DNA of 64,000 nt from Loripinus fragilis (lineage: Eukaryota; Mollusca; Bivalvia; Lucinida; Lucinidae). Below the pieces are notes generated by a model that saw nothing but the letters and a program-made list of their open reading frames with translations, had not been told where the DNA came from and did not search any database. The stretch's first letter is position 1. Each line of letters begins with the position of its first letter. Where the stretch lies: positions 23,870,013 through 23,934,012 of the forward strand of contig OZ026519.1 in assembly GCA_964019695.1 (NCBI GenBank), read 5' to 3'. The position numbers and the translations under genes were made by a program. Of the stretch, positions 1 through 11,726 are shown piece after piece.

Positions 1-1135
1 CCGTAGTTCCTTTACTATGTGGAATATTTGAATGAAACTTTACAGATATGTTTCACATCAAAGGTTACATACTGTGACAAAGAACCGTCACTCTTACCTT
101 TCCAGTTCATGAGTTATCTGCCCTTGATTGATCTGAAAAAGGTTTTTGACCTGTAGTTCATTTACTCTATGGAATATCTGAATGAAACTTCACAGATATG
201 TTGATCATCAAAGGTTACATATTGTGTCTAAGGATCGTCACTCTTACCTTTCCAGATTGTGAGTTATCCACCCTTGATTAATCTGAGAATTGGTTTTTGG
301 CCTGTAGTTTCTTTTACTATATGGAATATCTGAATGAAACTTCACAGATATGTTGGACATCAAAGGTTACATATTTTTAGTAAGGACCGTCACCCTTACC
401 TTTCCAGTTCATGAGTCATCCACCCTTGATTGATCTGAAAATGGTTTTTGACCTATAGTTCATTTACTATATGGAGTATCTGAATGAAACTTCACAGATA
501 TGTTGACCATCAAAGGTTACATATTGTGGGTAAGGATCGTCACTCTTACCTTTCCAGATTGTGAGTTATCCACTTGATTGATCTGAGAATTGGTTACATC
601 CGTCCGTGCTCACTGTTTCCGATCGATAACTTGAGTATTAATGCACAGAATTTTTTCAAATTTTGCATACATATTGTTATTGGGGATGAGTGGTATGGGA
701 TTGTTAGTGGGCAAAATCCGACCATTTTCGATGGAGTTCCTGCCCTTTCTCCCTTTAAAAAATGGTTTCTGGCCTGTTATTCTTTTACTGTTTGTGATAT
801 CTGAATGAAACTTCACAGATATGTTGAACAGCAAAGGTAACATATTACAGCGAAGGACCGTCACTCTTACCTTTCCAGTTCATGAGTTATCGGCCCTTGA
901 TTAATCTGGAAAATGTTTTTGACCTGTAGTTCCTTTACTACAATACAATACAATACAATACAAAATTTATTTATAATAGTCGGAGATACAAACAGTATAA
1001 CATTAGCTATGAATAGCTATTTACCGACTTGAATAGCTATTTACCGACTTTACTATATGAAATATCTGAATGAAACTTCACAGATATGTTGACCATCAAA
1101 GCTTACATATTGTGACTAAGGACGTCATATCACTG
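1..1135. repeat. Satellite array, ~151 bp monomer, cut by the left window edge
   Basis: The unit carries a TTTACTATATGGAATATCTG-like head, then a TGAATGAAACTTCACAGATA block and a TACCTTTCCAG block. It recurs at about 1, 151, 302 and 452, and again in damaged form near 772, 920 and 1050. Units 1 to 4 are the most regular. About 590-760 and 938-1050 are interrupted by unrelated sequence. The array must continue to the left of the window. Confidence 0.85.
941..964. repeat. (CAATA)n microsatellite plus 20 bp duplication
   Basis: A pentanucleotide CAATA run interrupts the satellite. It is followed at 1011-1050 by an exact tandem duplication of a 20 bp unit (GAATAGCTATTTACCGACTT), so this spot has been prone to slippage. 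Confidence 0.8.
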
Positions 1136-1199
1136 TCTATCTCAGTTCTGTTGCTATTTAGGCATTATATATCTCACAAAATAACTTTTGGTGTCACCA

Positions 1200-1516
1200 G
1201 AGTGCCAAATGGTTTAGATCCAGACCCGGACCGACATTCCGTCAATCCTGATCCTGATGCTAACGGAGACGTAATTCTCTTGTTTGTGGTTGTGTGTCTT
1301 GGCTATAACCAGTACTGGCCAGATGGGTTTATGTTTTTTGTGGTTTTGTGTCCAGGAGCACCCAAAGGCTCAACCAGCAGTGGTTTTGGTGTTAAAGCGT
1401 CTCAGAAAACGGGCCATGGCTTTAAGTCTCATTTGACAGACTGGGAGAAACCGGGAATAGAACCTGGCAACCCCTGGTTTACAAGGCATATGCTAAAAAA
1501 TGTTATTAGCAGATAG
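1200..1516 (+). repeat. Probable dispersed-repeat fragment with an accidental open frame
   Basis: An open frame runs through here (148 codons from 1070), but it starts inside satellite sequence and shows no domain. Its end, around the residues KPGIEPG, resembles conceptual translations of common molluscan interspersed repeats. I treat it as repeat DNA, not a gene. This call rests on memory of such repeats, not on a second copy in this window. Confidence 0.35.
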
Positions 1517-1929
1517 CAAAAGGAAAGTGTTAAGCATACATGTATGGTTTAGTGTTGTAGTGTTCCATGAATACTTTTTTTATGGAGAATGGGGTCCATT
1601 TTTATTGACCTCTAATTTTGGTTAGGAAGATCTGTTTCTAAGAATCTTATGAAATTGCATTCTTAAAGCCTCTGTACTTGGAAATCCGACATTCTTCCAT
1701 TCGTGTGCAACTTTGAAAAAAGGTGAGATGTTATTAAGGACATATATTGTCTGTCTTGCATTTATCTCATATAAAAAACATAACTACAGGGCCTAAACTT
1801 GAGTGGCCTGACAAAATTGATTGTGTGTGGATTGCCTGGTTATTTTTGAAGGAGTTTTGAAAAACTATTTTAGAGTTGTGGCCCTTGTTTGTGTGTGAGA
1901 ACTACTCTTATGGGCAGGCATAATGATTT

Positions 1930-2350
1930 GGAATGCAGTTTTTCACAAACAAAGTCAGAGATTCTAGGCCTGATTTGGGGCCGAATTGGCCCTTCCCAAT
2001 TCAAAAATGAGCAAAAACTTCCCAAAATGGTGTATATCATTCCCAAGGTCTTTGTTTTGGTGAAAATTTCATGAAAATCTGAACAAAAATAGCAAGTTAC
2101 AGATGCATGAAAATCTGCATAAAAATGTGAATGAAAACATGTTTTCATTCACATTTTTGAGCATATTTTCATGAGTTTTTATGGTAGGCATATGATACAG
2201 TTTTACACTGCTAGTATCTTATATGGTTTTTAATCCATTTTAAATGCAGTCCAGGTTTTTAGACTGCATCAAAATTCCCAATTTTGATGGCTCAAGTGAT
2301 ATTTTCCCAAATTTAACAGGCCCCTGGCCCCAACTCCAGAAAGGTAGGAT
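1930..2350 (+). repeat. Dispersed repeat R1, longest copy
   Basis: Parts of this segment recur in reverse orientation at 4555-4710 and 5280-5535. At 2129-2154 it contains a perfect palindrome built around AAAACATGTTTT; the copy near 5324-5351 has the same palindrome with small changes. It lies upstream of the first recognised exon of gene X and has no coding potential of its own. Confidence 0.7.
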
Positions 2351-2382
2351 AATCCCTGTAAGTTTCTAGTCATACAATGTAG

Positions 2383-2550
2383 GTCCAAATAAGACAACTT
2401 TTTGTGAGTAAAAATGTGATTAATAAAATTTCTTATCTATTAGTTTTAACATGTGTATTGAATACGTCTCTTATGAGTACCCACAACATATGCTTTGGTT
2501 GAGAAATAAGTAAATTAATTTTCAAGTACACACTCTAATCTGAAGGCCTG
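2383..2550. mobile_element. MITE family A (palindromic), centre partly deleted
   Basis: The ends match the family A outline: a GGTCCAAATAAGACAA-like end and arms with TTCTTATCTATTAGTTTTAA and CAACATATGCTTTGG. The central hairpin (AAAGAACCGTCTC and its complement) is reduced to one arm. It ends about 40 bp before the splice acceptor of the 2587 exon. Confidence 0.65.
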
Positions 2551-2586
2551 TCTAGTGGTTGATTTTCTCATCTCTGTATATTGCAG

Positions 2587-2640
2587 ATCAGAAGGAAACA
2601 TAAGACCAGAAGAACCACAGCAACCTTTGGAGCAGACAAG
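2587..2640 (+). CDS. Gene X internal exon (first in window)
   Basis: This 54 bp exon has a pyrimidine-rich acceptor ending TTGCAG (2581-2586) and a GTGAGG donor at 2641. The choice of frame is forced by the next exon: read with one leading base and two trailing bases, it gives SEGNIRPEEPQQPLEQT and splices into the 5607 exon with no stop. The peptide is acidic, Pro/Gln-rich and probably a flexible linker. Upstream exons must lie left of the window, since nothing between 1 and 2586 resembles coding sequence. The protein family is not recognised. Very short exons are easy to call wrongly, so the support here is mainly phase agreement and good splice sites. Confidence 0.55.
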
Positions 2641-2769
2641 GTGAGGATAGATATATGCAAAACAGGCTTTCAAGTACAGTCAGGTGCCTCATTATAGTGA
2701 GGTCATTGCAGGGTCCTGGGTCAGGTGTGGTACTTGATTGTATCGATTCCTGATCTTTGCACCCTTACT

Positions 2770-3605
2770 AACTTCTCTCAGTTGGGGGATAACTGTATTC
2801 AAAAATTTTATTTGGCGAGGTATATTATACAGTTATTTCATGCTTGTTTGTAGTATAGTCAAACTAATACCATGAGGTCCCGTAGGCGACCTGATGCACT
2901 TTGGGTAATAGTTTGACTATACTACAAACATGCATGAAATAACTGTTTTATTACCCAACCCATTTGATGAAATACTTGGCAGCATTTCTTGCATGGAGTA
3001 CCTTTAGACGATGCGGTTTTGTTGCAAAACAGAAAAAATCACCAAATCTGCTCAATTTTGGTCTCAAAATGTTCCGCTCGTTCTAACTAAGAAAACGAGT
3101 ACCCATACTTTATTATTCTGACAATAAACAACGGAGTTATTGGAGTCTAAAGTTGCCAAACCATGCCTTATTTTCACCATTGTTGCATAAAGTCTCGTTT
3201 CATAAACAAACCGTACGTGCATCGATGTCACGCATGTCGATAAGCGCCTGTGTGTTTTAAACAGGGAAGCGGGTAACCAGGTCATGGTAAAGTGCCAGTC
3301 AATAGTCAAATTTATTGACTGGTGGAATAGTGGGTAATAACATCAGATATACGGTTGGAAGTTTAGTTTTACAGCAACCCTGAAGTGGAGCTGTAAAACA
3401 TGAAATTTTTTTTCTAATGCTTATCTACAGGTTTGTCTCAAATTGGAACAATACAGGCTGCATAATGTTGCATGTCATCCAACAAAATGTAACGTAATTT
3501 ATGACGTCAAACTATTCCTACTTTATATCGCAGGATAGACTGTCACAATCTTTTGACGTTATCCAATCAGGCGTTGCATTACAAATGCTAGTGTGTTTTT
3601 TTGTT
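2770..3605 (-). repeat. Dispersed repeat R2 with ~43 bp-arm hairpin, reverse orientation
   Basis: An inverted repeat with arms 2829-2871 and 2904-2946 forms a strong hairpin at one end. The other end (3478-3605) is the reverse complement of sequence found at 30960-31100 and 31560-31700. The GGGGATAAC..ATTTGG..GAGGTAT block at 2785-2825 also matches 31155-31195. These shared blocks define one family with at least three members in the window. It lies in an intron of gene X. Confidence 0.6.
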
Positions 3606-3629
3606 CTTGTTTTTTTTATTCTTTATGAC

Positions 3630-3781
3630 CCAGTCAAAGATTTTTCAGTTCTGCCATCTCGGGTCTTCCAGGGTTGAACCAGTACTAAGCAAGGACACAG
3701 CAGTGAAACTGGTGAGGCTCAAACCAGCAACCCATCTATCTCGAGACTAGCACTCTACCACTGAGTCGCTGCGCTCACCCA
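3630..3781 (-). repeat. tRNA-derived SINE fragment (family S1), reverse orientation
   Basis: The reverse complement has a tRNA-like head: an A-box-like ACTCAGTGGTAGAGTGCTAG and a B-box-like GGTTTGAGCC. This is followed by the same CTTAGTACTGGTTCA..CCAGGAAGACCC-type body seen at 36162-36358. It is truncated before the tail. Confidence 0.7.
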
Positions 3782-3870
3782 TCTCAATGAGCAGAATATT
3801 TTGAGCACCTACAACACATAATTAAACAGATAGATAAAGAATACATCACACTTTTTTTATCAAAGTCAAG

Positions 3871-4056
3871 CCTTTAGTTTAGAGTGTGTGCCAAAAAATA
3901 TTTTTCTTATTTCTCAACCATAACATATGTTATGGGTACTCAAAAGAACCGTCTCCATGAGACGGTTCTTTTGAGCACCCAAAATATATGTTAAAACTGA
4001 TTGGTAAGAAAATATTTACAATTTTACACTCAAAATTTTTGTTTATCTAAACCTAT
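3871..4056. mobile_element. MITE family A, near-complete copy
   Basis: The central perfect hairpin GGTACTCAAAAGAACCGTCTC / GAGACGGTTCTTTTGAGCACC lies at about 3937-3979. It is flanked by arms containing CTCAACCATAACATATGTTA and ATATGTTAAAACTGATTGGT. It is one of at least eleven copies in the window. Confidence 0.85.
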
Positions 4057-4554
4057 GAAAGTTTATGCTTAACTGGACCTATGGTGAATATTATAAATGT
4101 GCCTCATCGCAAGAAAGTCATACACAAACCAGCCTGCTCAGCCACAGAAACTAGCTAGAAAATTGAAATTTCACTTGTAGCAAGTTCAGATATGATACAT
4201 GTACCAGGGATGAGAAAGTCAGGATTGATCAGGATTTCCTGATTGAGCACTGGCATATGATTTATATAATGTCAGTTGTTTCTGCTGAAAGTTATGTTTG
4301 AATGAAGTTAAAACTCAATTTTAGATATAAAATAAGCATAAACTGACTGGTTTCTATTGATATTTTGTTATTTTAAGCCTTTGATAAGTGATTTGAAAAT
4401 CGCTTTTCCTCCATTTTGGAGTCAACCGACATATTTTCCTGATTGAGAATGGCTGACTGTTCTCATCCCTGATGTACTTTCCAATAAGTGTATAACAAAG
4501 CCACTGATCACACTGCCTGCGCCTTTGTTGTTCACAAACCCTGAACAGGGTTTT

Positions 4555-4710
4555 TCCTACCTTTCTGAAGTCGGGGCCAGGGGCCTGTTGAATTCAGGGA
4601 AAAAAGCATTTGGACTATCAAAATTGGGAAAACTAGAACTGGATCGCCATTTTAAATGGATTAAAAACCATATAAGAAATTAGCAGTGTAAGGCTGTTAC
4701 ATATTTCAGG
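4555..4710 (-). repeat. Dispersed repeat R1 fragment, reverse orientation
   Basis: It is the reverse complement of the 3' part of 1930-2350, sharing CCTTTCTGAAGTCGGGGCCA-like and CATATAAGAAATTAGCAGTG-like blocks. It lies in an intron of gene X. The stretch 4057-4554 before it shows no feature I can support. Confidence 0.65.
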
Positions 4711-4911
4711 GATACAGACTAACCTTATTTCGACAGAAGCAAGCTGGGCCCCTAAAACATAATGATTGGGAGCCCAGCTCAAAACAAAGGAGCCCAAGAT
4801 TCGGCGGAAAATTAAACTAGTTTCAACAGCATTGCCAAGCATTAATTTAGCTTTATTCATAATAAAAGTCAGAGACCCTCAAACTCTGTATTCCTCTAAT
4901 TATTTACCATA

Positions 4912-5083
4912 AACCCATAAAGCGCCACCTATAATTTGCAGCAGACGTCAATTTCAAATTTTGCAGCTTTTTCAAAATTAACAAATAAGGCATCTATAGT
5001 ATTTCATGAGAAATGTCGAAAATTAGGAAAGATGTCGCAAAATTTGTCTTCTGCTGTAGTCGTGATTGGCGTTTTAAGGGTTA
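4912..5083. mobile_element. Short TIR element (family M4)
   Basis: The left end (AACCCATAAAGCGCCA..GCAGCAGACGTCAA) and the reverse complement of the right end (AACCCTTAAAACGCCAATCA..CAGCAGAAGACAA) match over about 45 bp with some divergence. This is the outline of a miniature inverted-repeat element. A half copy with the same left end occurs at 13390-13515. Confidence 0.65.
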
Positions 5084-5279
5084 ATTAACAGTATTTGTAA
5101 ATAGCTGAGTGAAAATTTGTAAACTTCCAACAGCTAGTGACTGTATACATTCACATACTACCCTTTTTTCAGGGGCAAGCTGGGCCCTTGAACATTTAGT
5201 TTTAGGGGCCCATCCCAAAATTTAGGGGCACTGGGCTACTGGACCCCTGTTAGTCTTTTTCCCTGTATTTGTTGCTTTA

Positions 5280-5535
5280 ATTGCCCACCTTAAAAACTCA
5301 TGAAAAATTAAATTGCATAAAAATGTGAATGAAAACATGTTTTCATCCACATTTTTATGCAAATTTTCATGCATCTGTACAGTAACTTTGGTATTTTTGT
5401 TTGGATTTTCATGAAAATTTTACCAAAATGTAGAAATAACAAATTGGGAATGATATACACCATTTTGGGAAGTTTTTGCTCATTTTTTTAATTGGGAGAA
5501 ACAGTTATTCGGCCCCAAATCAGGCCTAGGACAAC
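5280..5535 (-). repeat. Dispersed repeat R1 fragment with palindrome, reverse orientation
   Basis: It matches 1960-2170 in reverse orientation and keeps the AAAACATGTTTT-centred palindrome at 5324-5351. It ends about 70 bp before the acceptor of the 5607 exon. Confidence 0.65.
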
Positions 5536-5606
5536 CCTGCCTAAGACAGGTTTTCTCCTGTTATTGCCCAAATATTATATGGTATATTTTCTTGATTCCA
5601 TCCTAG

Positions 5607-5749
5607 ATTGGGAGAAGTTAGCCAAGGGCCGATAGAGCCAACAGTGATTGTGTTTCAACAAGAGGACGGTCAAGTTTTAACTGCAGAATCACTCCAATCA
5701 GATACTATACAGCAGTACTTAAGAGAATTGGCAACATCGCTTCCAGCTG
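5607..5749 (+). CDS. Gene X internal exon
   Basis: The acceptor is CATCCTAG (to 5606) and the donor is GTAAGT at 5750. The first base completes a codon left open by the 2587 exon, and the last base opens one completed by the 7607 exon. The other two frames contain stops. The peptide runs LGEVSQGPIEPTVIVFQQED then GQVLTAESLQSDTIQQYLRE and on through LATSLPA. It is rich in Gln, Glu and Val, and looks like the acidic/Gln-rich segments common in transcription regulators. That reading is an impression from composition; I cannot name the family and see no catalytic or zinc-binding motif in the exon. Confidence 0.75.
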
Positions 5750-5869
5750 GTAAGTAGCTGTCAGTTTTGTAAGTTAAGCTTGATAATAAGATATTTTGTA
5801 ATTTCTGTAATGTGTTACTGAGGGTTCTTTAATCTTTTTTAGATCAGAAACTCCTAAACAGGTACTTTG

Positions 5870-5937
5870 GCAAACAGTGAAGTCCCAGATGAAATGCCAC
5901 ATAATGTGGCATTTCATCAGGGTCTGCACTGTGTGTT
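5870..5937. repeat. Hairpin MITE family H, copy 1
   Basis: The palindrome has arms CAAACAGTG..GATGAAATGCCAC and GTGGCATTTCATC..GCACTGT around a two- to three-base loop. Related copies lie at 14580-14646, 37072-37137 and 54400-54467. Confidence 0.75.
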
Positions 5938-6214
5938 AAAGCCAAGATAGATCATCAGAGAAAGAAATTTTTTTTTTAAATTGCAACATGTGATGATGTG
6001 ACCTCAATATATACAATGGACCATCCTGACTTAACTGTATCTTTTATGGAAAAGTCCATAGTTCTTAAAAGGGTTAAATTGACAGTTTGGTGATACCAGG
6101 GGTAACAGCTTACTTCATAGCATGGATGTTGCAAACACGCAGTATGGCACCATCTTTGATTTACATGGTAAGTTTTCCCTTTCGTAAAATAATACAAATA
6201 AGTTTCTGTCAAAA

Positions 6215-6455
6215 CTAAGCAGTGCAGGTGGTGCCTAAAATCTCACTTGGACAGAAAATATAATGACCACGCCAAGAAATGATGTTGCCTTTGTAATCAC
6301 TCACCCACAAGTATCGAAGCGGGAGACACAAGGATAATTTTAGCCATCACCCGCTTTTATATTTGTTGGTGAATGATTATAAAGGCAACAGCATTTCTGG
6401 GCGTGACCAATATATAATCTGTTCAAGCATGATGTTAGGCACCGCAGCTGGAGGC
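6215..6455. mobile_element. TIR element M5 in gene X intron
   Basis: The left end (GCAGTGCAGGTGGTGCCTAA) and right end (TTAGGCACCGCAGCTGG) are inverted. Internal arms such as ATGTTGCCTTTGTAATCA and TGATTATAAAGGCAACAGCA pair as well. It is probably a miniature DNA transposon. The stretch 6456-7130 after it shows nothing I can support. Confidence 0.6.
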
Positions 6456-7132
6456 AGTACAATTATTATACAGATTCACATACACCTTTTGTTGAACTAC
6501 GCACTATGACAAATTTTTAAAATAGCTAGCTCATAGACACATCGTCAGTAGCATCATAAGATACTTACACCAGCATGACACAGATGCGGCAAGCTGCTCT
6601 TGGGGACTACGCAAGATTTAAGATGGTCATATTTGGGGGAAAATCATACAATGATCATGGGCTCATGTGATAATACAACCCCCTGCGCAGGTATCTCAAG
6701 GTTGCACATGGAGCCTGTGCAGTGCCTGTTAAAAGGCATGGATATTGAGAGGAAACCATGGTGACCACACTATGACTGTGTTGGCCTTGCGATGGGTCAG
6801 CATTTTCCAGATGGATATATATTGGTCATCTCCAGCTATTCCTTTTATTTCAACAGCTGACTTCATACAAGTGAAAAAAACGAAGATGGCACTGATAATA
6901 CCATTCAGGCTATGAGTTGGGCACTTGTGATGGAACAGGGGGATTGGGGCAGGTGGTTTTGTACAGGTGGCTGGGAAGACAGCACAATGACTGCAGGATT
7001 TCTCTACTGCTTTGCCCCTGGTCTTTCACCCATACAAGAAATTGCATGATGCTCATAAAATATATCATATAAGGTTTAGATAAACAAATTTATTCAGCAT
7101 AAAATTGTAAATATTATCTTACCCATAATCAA

Positions 7133-7353
7133 TCTCTTTCCGTGCTAGTGGCAATTTAGATTCATGTCTGCTGATAATCTTTGCATACAGTTTGGACCCA
7201 AATCAGGACTGAAAGAACGTCAGCACTGATCTGGATCCAAACTGTTTGACACTCTGATAGTGTTCCAGAAAGTATATTTTGACATAGAAAATTTTGAAAA
7301 AAGTCGGCAGATGACAACAAAAGCATGAAAATTACCCAGCATGCAAAGAGTTA
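7133..7353. repeat. Dispersed repeat R3, copy 1
   Basis: It contains the pair CAGTTTGGACCCAAATCAGG / CTGATCTGGATCCAAACTG, followed by TTTGACACTCTGATAGTGTT and an end CCCAGCATGCAAAGAGTTAA. The same order occurs at 28930-29150 and 51436-51629, and in reverse at 60610-60770; a partial copy lies at 15170-15260. Confidence 0.7.
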
Positions 7354-7606
7354 AATGTATTACTGTACAAGAATTGATAGTAAGTAGCTTACGGTAAATG
7401 TTCTAAAATTTTGAACACAAGTTGCCTGTCAAAATGGCATAGACAAACAGACTGAGTGGAGACCCAGATCAGACTGCATCTCTGCTATTCTGACAAGCAT
7501 TTTTTGAATTCCAGACCTGAAAACAAACATTTAATTTGAATACAGTTTTAGTAAAGTGTTTAAATTTATAGAGCATTTTACTTTACAATGTTTCTTTACA
7601 TTACAG

Positions 7607-7722
7607 GTCAAGTGTTACAAGTTCAACTTGGAGAAAATTCTTACCAGAATTACATAACATACACAGACGGAGAAGTGATACCAGTGGAACTTATAACACA
7701 AGTCAAGGCAGAGTCGCTACAA
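7607..7722 (+). CDS. Gene X internal exon
   Basis: The acceptor is TTACATTACAG (to 7606) and the donor is GTAAGA at 7723. Two leading bases complete the Gly codon opened at 5749, and the exon ends on a codon boundary, matching the 12236 exon. The peptide is QVLQVQLGENSYQNYITYTD then GEVIPVELITQVKAESLQ. It continues the Gln/Val/Glu-rich character and includes an aromatic patch (YQNYITY). The exon is 116 bp. No second usable frame exists. The function is unknown. Confidence 0.75.
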
Positions 7723-9813
7723 GTAAGATAAAGGGTGACTACTGCTGGTTTAAACCTGTTCTTGACTAAGTCAAGTCAAAGTCTATTCAGTACTAATCCT
7801 TAACACTTTGGCTGCTAATTACAGCTAAATATCCTCTTCTAGTCCCAGGTTTCCCTTGACCTTATCATTTATGGGACATCATGTCCCCCTAGGTTTATAA
7901 TTTAGGGGTCATTAAAATTTTAGGGGGACATTCCATTTTGGTCATTGAACATAATTCATGTCCCGCTGTAAATTTCTATTTGGAGTATTAAACAGTAAAA
8001 TAAAGCAGCTGAAACGTTTAAGTCAACCAAATAACTAACCATCGCAGAAACCACATGGACCTTCAATTTTTTCAATCAGTCCCGCTCAATGACTGACTCT
8101 TCTTCGAGTCACATTCACTTTTTTAAAAAACGATCTCAGCAACGTTGTTGCTCCATGATTTCAAATCTTGGGACAATAATAGTTACAACGACCAATATGC
8201 AGAATGCCATATGTGGCTGCTATGGATGCAGTATCTTAAACTCCCCAACAGTTCCATCCCCTAGTTGTCTAGCGGTCTTTCTTCCTAAAAGATATTTAAG
8301 GAGACACTGATGTCGGGGAGTTTGATTCAATGCTCGTGTTGCGATTGGGACGTTATTGATAAAACTAGCTATAATTAGCCACGGAAAAAACTGTGATATG
8401 TTTTGAAAGTACAACTGCACTGTTGAGGAAACTTACGAGAGATTTCTTTTTGGAATTGCGTCATCAAGGACGCACTGATTAATTTTGGGGGTTCGTTTTG
8501 ATTGAAAAGGTGCCAAAACGCAGGATTTTGTGCATCAGGGGAAACTCTGTAGTCCATTTAAAATGTCTCTGTTACTGTAGCCAACAGTGAGGACCCAGAT
8601 CAGACTGCTTCTAGGAGAAGTCTCATCAGAGTCCACACTCTTTGTCTATGCCAAAACTAGTCCTTGACGTAAGTATTAAACCATTTACATGCAGTAGGTG
8701 ACTTCAGCAGACAACATTTTCAGATGCATTTTTTCGTAGCAAAAGTTAACAAAGAACAGAACTGAAGACATAAAATGACCATCACAAAAACAAGCTAGGC
8801 TACTCATTTATTGACATGTGAAATGTAATCAGTGGATTTTGAAATTATATTTAGGCCTAATTCAGTATTCCAGATAATTCAGACAACCATCGGTACGGGT
8901 ACTGGTCCGAATGAACTTGATCCGTACCAGCTATTTTCAGTCTGTACATGTATTAATTTTTTATATATGCTTAGCCAAAAATTTTATGAAAGCTTTGACT
9001 TGTATTTAAAACTGGTCACAGTGTTGCTGTCTTCATGTACATTTTGATCACCATCAATCAAAATGGTGATTCCCTATGCATTTAGGCAAGAATATTTGAA
9101 ACTTTTATGATTGTTTTATTGCCATATGTAAACACACTGCTCTTCTAAAGCTAAGAAATTCCTACTTTCAGTTTCTACATTGACTGGTTCACACAAAATT
9201 ACAAAGACCAATCTGATAGCAAACTCCCCGATAGTTGTCTCTGAGCACAAATTATTCTGAAAACACGTTCTTCAAGGAAGATATGGTAAGGGGGCGCAAC
9301 AGCTGAGGAGTTTGTATTTGAAGCAAAAAATATAACATCAATAAGCAGTTCAGCTCGTCGACTCTTGATTTCTGAAACACATTATTTTGGCAGATGCACA
9401 AATCAGTCCAAATATCAAGCGTCTTCTGAAAACTACAGGTTACCAGTAAAATTGTACCATACAGACAAAACACACCAGTATTCACATACTAATTTTCAAC
9501 TCTATCCGTATTTGGGGAAAACGGAACCGTAATTTATGCCTGTACGGACACTATCTGGAGCACTGCTAATTTTATGTAGAGAACCAGTCAGGTTTTGGTA
9601 CTTATCCCTTAGGCTTATGGCCAAGGCTTGGGGTGAACATGTGCTGTGCATCAGCTGCTCCCATACCAAAAGCATGGAAAATGAAGAAGTTTATTTACCA
9701 CTTAATAGGTCAGTAATGGTCGAGGCATCCCCCATTAAATAACAATCAAGCCAAGGGTTTGAAGTGCATGAAGACTCAGGCAAAAGATTACTTCTTGCCC
9801 TACTACATGTATA
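7723..9813. other. Gene X intron, no coding signal; two related small hairpins
   Basis: No exon-like frame with both splice sites is visible. Two short imperfect hairpins share a CTCCCC...GGGGAG / ACTCCCC...GGAGTTTG design: about 8235-8330 and 9221-9313. They are probably remnants of one small element family. The rest is unassigned. Confidence 0.5.
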
Positions 9814-10829
9814 TACAGTCGAACCTAGATGGCTCAAACTCGTCAGGACTGTCGGTGCGAGTTCGACCCATCCATGTGTTCGAGCGATACCTAGCCTGAC
9901 AATTTTCAAGTTGGTTCATGTGTACTTTTTCATCACGGACACCACGTTTTTTATCGACCAAAGTTGCAAAGCGCACGTGACGCCTGTCACTGATCAATTA
10001 CCCTTTGCACGCTAGAGTTAAAATGAGAAGCCAAATGTGTTGGCATATGAACCTGTTGAAAGTAAATACATTAATCAGCATGGGCATATGCGCAGGCTGA
10101 TTAATGCATTTGCTATCGATTAAGCTGTATCGTTTTGTCTTCTTGTGGGTGAATGTTCCTGTTTATGTGTCGCTACAGTTTATGTTCGGTTGTGTATCTT
10201 TTCCTTTAGAACAATAAAAAAAGCAAGTTTGTTTCTTATTATTTATTCACAATGTGCAAGTTTCAATTAATAACAACGAATAAAAACATGAAAAAATGAC
10301 AAACTCCCCAGGATGTTTACAACAGACGCGGATCAGACTGAATCACCGCACAATCTGATGCCTGCCTTTATCCATCCAGGCATGTTTTACTCATTTTGAC
10401 ACGCGAATTCTTGATTACAAAACATCTCATTGCCTTTAATCATTTTCGGCTGCCCCACTAAATGGTGACAAGTGAGAACTTACTCAAACCTTTGAGCTAA
10501 TTGCTTCACATGTTCTGCTAGTCAGTTAGGTAACCCAAGGGTAAAATCATCATTGTCAAGGAGCGCTTATGAAAATAATAATGAACTTAAATCAAGCGTG
10601 TGACTGATTCATGTAAAGAAATATTTGGTTCAAGCCATCATAGCGTTTTTACATGAAAAAATCGCCCTGCTGACTGTACTTTGAGTTCGAGAGTTCAAGC
10701 CATCGCTGTTCGAGCCTGGGGTGTATTTTAACAAAAAATGTATAGGGAAATTGCCGGGACCGACGAACGAATTTGAGCGATCCCTGGTGTTCGAGACAGG
10801 CGAGTTCGAGGGACCAAGGTTTGACTGTA
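9814..10829. mobile_element. ~1.0 kb non-autonomous TIR element, TA-flanked (Tc1/mariner-like ends)
   Basis: The left end reads TACAGTCGAACCTAGATGGC. The reverse complement of the right end reads TACAGTCAAACCTTGGTCCC and continues into a shared CTCGAACTCG-type block. Both ends are bordered by TA, as expected for Tc1/mariner-type target sites. Subterminal GTTCGAG motifs recur at both ends. No transposase frame remains inside. Confidence 0.75.
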
Positions 10830-10943
10830 GTTATGCATATGTGTTTCAAGAATGCCTTTAAACATTTGGAATTATATAACATTCACTCATGGTTTGAGAT
10901 ACTCATGGTTTGAAATGTTTATTTTTTGTTGTAGCCCGACATG

Positions 10944-11136
10944 CCTACAGATAAGAGTTCTTAATAAAAAAAAATCTCATTTCTCAACCAAGACTTATGT
11001 TGTGGGTTCTCAGAAGAAACATCTGATGATCTCAATAAGATTGTTCTTTTTAGCACCCAAAACATATGTTTAAATTGATGGGTAAAAAATAATACCAAGT
11101 TTACCCTAAAAAATTTTGCTTAACTGGACCTATGGG
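10944..11136. mobile_element. MITE family A, copy with small central insertion
   Basis: The arms CTCAACCAAGACTTATGTTG and CACCCAAAACATATGTTTAA flank a diverged central hairpin that carries a few extra bases. The right end is GCTTAACTGGACCTATGG. Confidence 0.8.
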
Positions 11137-11342
11137 GCCCAAGGTTTCTACTCATGCCCCATATGGAGTGGAGGGTGTAATCTTCAAAGATTCCTCAAAC
11201 TTCAGGGTCCGTGGAATACAATGCAAAGGCTGCAAGCTTTCGGAGATCTAAGTGACCTGTAAATCGCATTTCAAAAGCTTATCAAGTTTCATATTTGGAA
11301 TATGTAGCTGGCATGTATAGAATAGGAGTTATAAGGCCAAGA

Positions 11343-11726
11343 AAAAAAATATGTGTGGTTTAGATTACCAGACCTACCCTACATTTTTACCCCCTATCCT
11401 AAACTTTTTCTCCAAATTTTGAAGTTGGAAGAGAATAGCAGAACAAAACTACATGTATTTTGTTCTGCTATTCTCTTCCAACTTCAGAATTTGGAGAAAA
11501 AATACATATCAAAATGACCATCTGAAACAGATTTAAATCTAAATTTCTATCATTTCTGAGTCTTTGGTATTGGAAGTAAAAGGATTTAAACAAGGTTATA
11601 TCTTCAAAAGTAAACCCTTTACTTATATAATACACTTCCAAGCAGGTGAAAAAAAAAAAACAATAGTATCCTACCTACCTACCCTATTTTTTTTCAGGGT
11701 GTAACCTGAACCACACATATTTTTTT
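11343..11726. mobile_element. TIR element M6 enclosing a 44 bp-arm hairpin
   Basis: The ends AAAAATATGTGTGGTTTAGA (left) and, in reverse complement, AAAAATATGTGTGGTTCAGG (right) form the terminal inverted repeat. Inside, arms 11404-11448 and 11458-11501 are almost exact complements (centre ACTACATGTA). It lies in the last intron of gene X. Confidence 0.75.

Noticed and set aside
1070..1516. 148-codon open frame at the left end
   Set aside because: It starts inside the satellite and ends in sequence resembling known molluscan repeats, with no splice context or domain.
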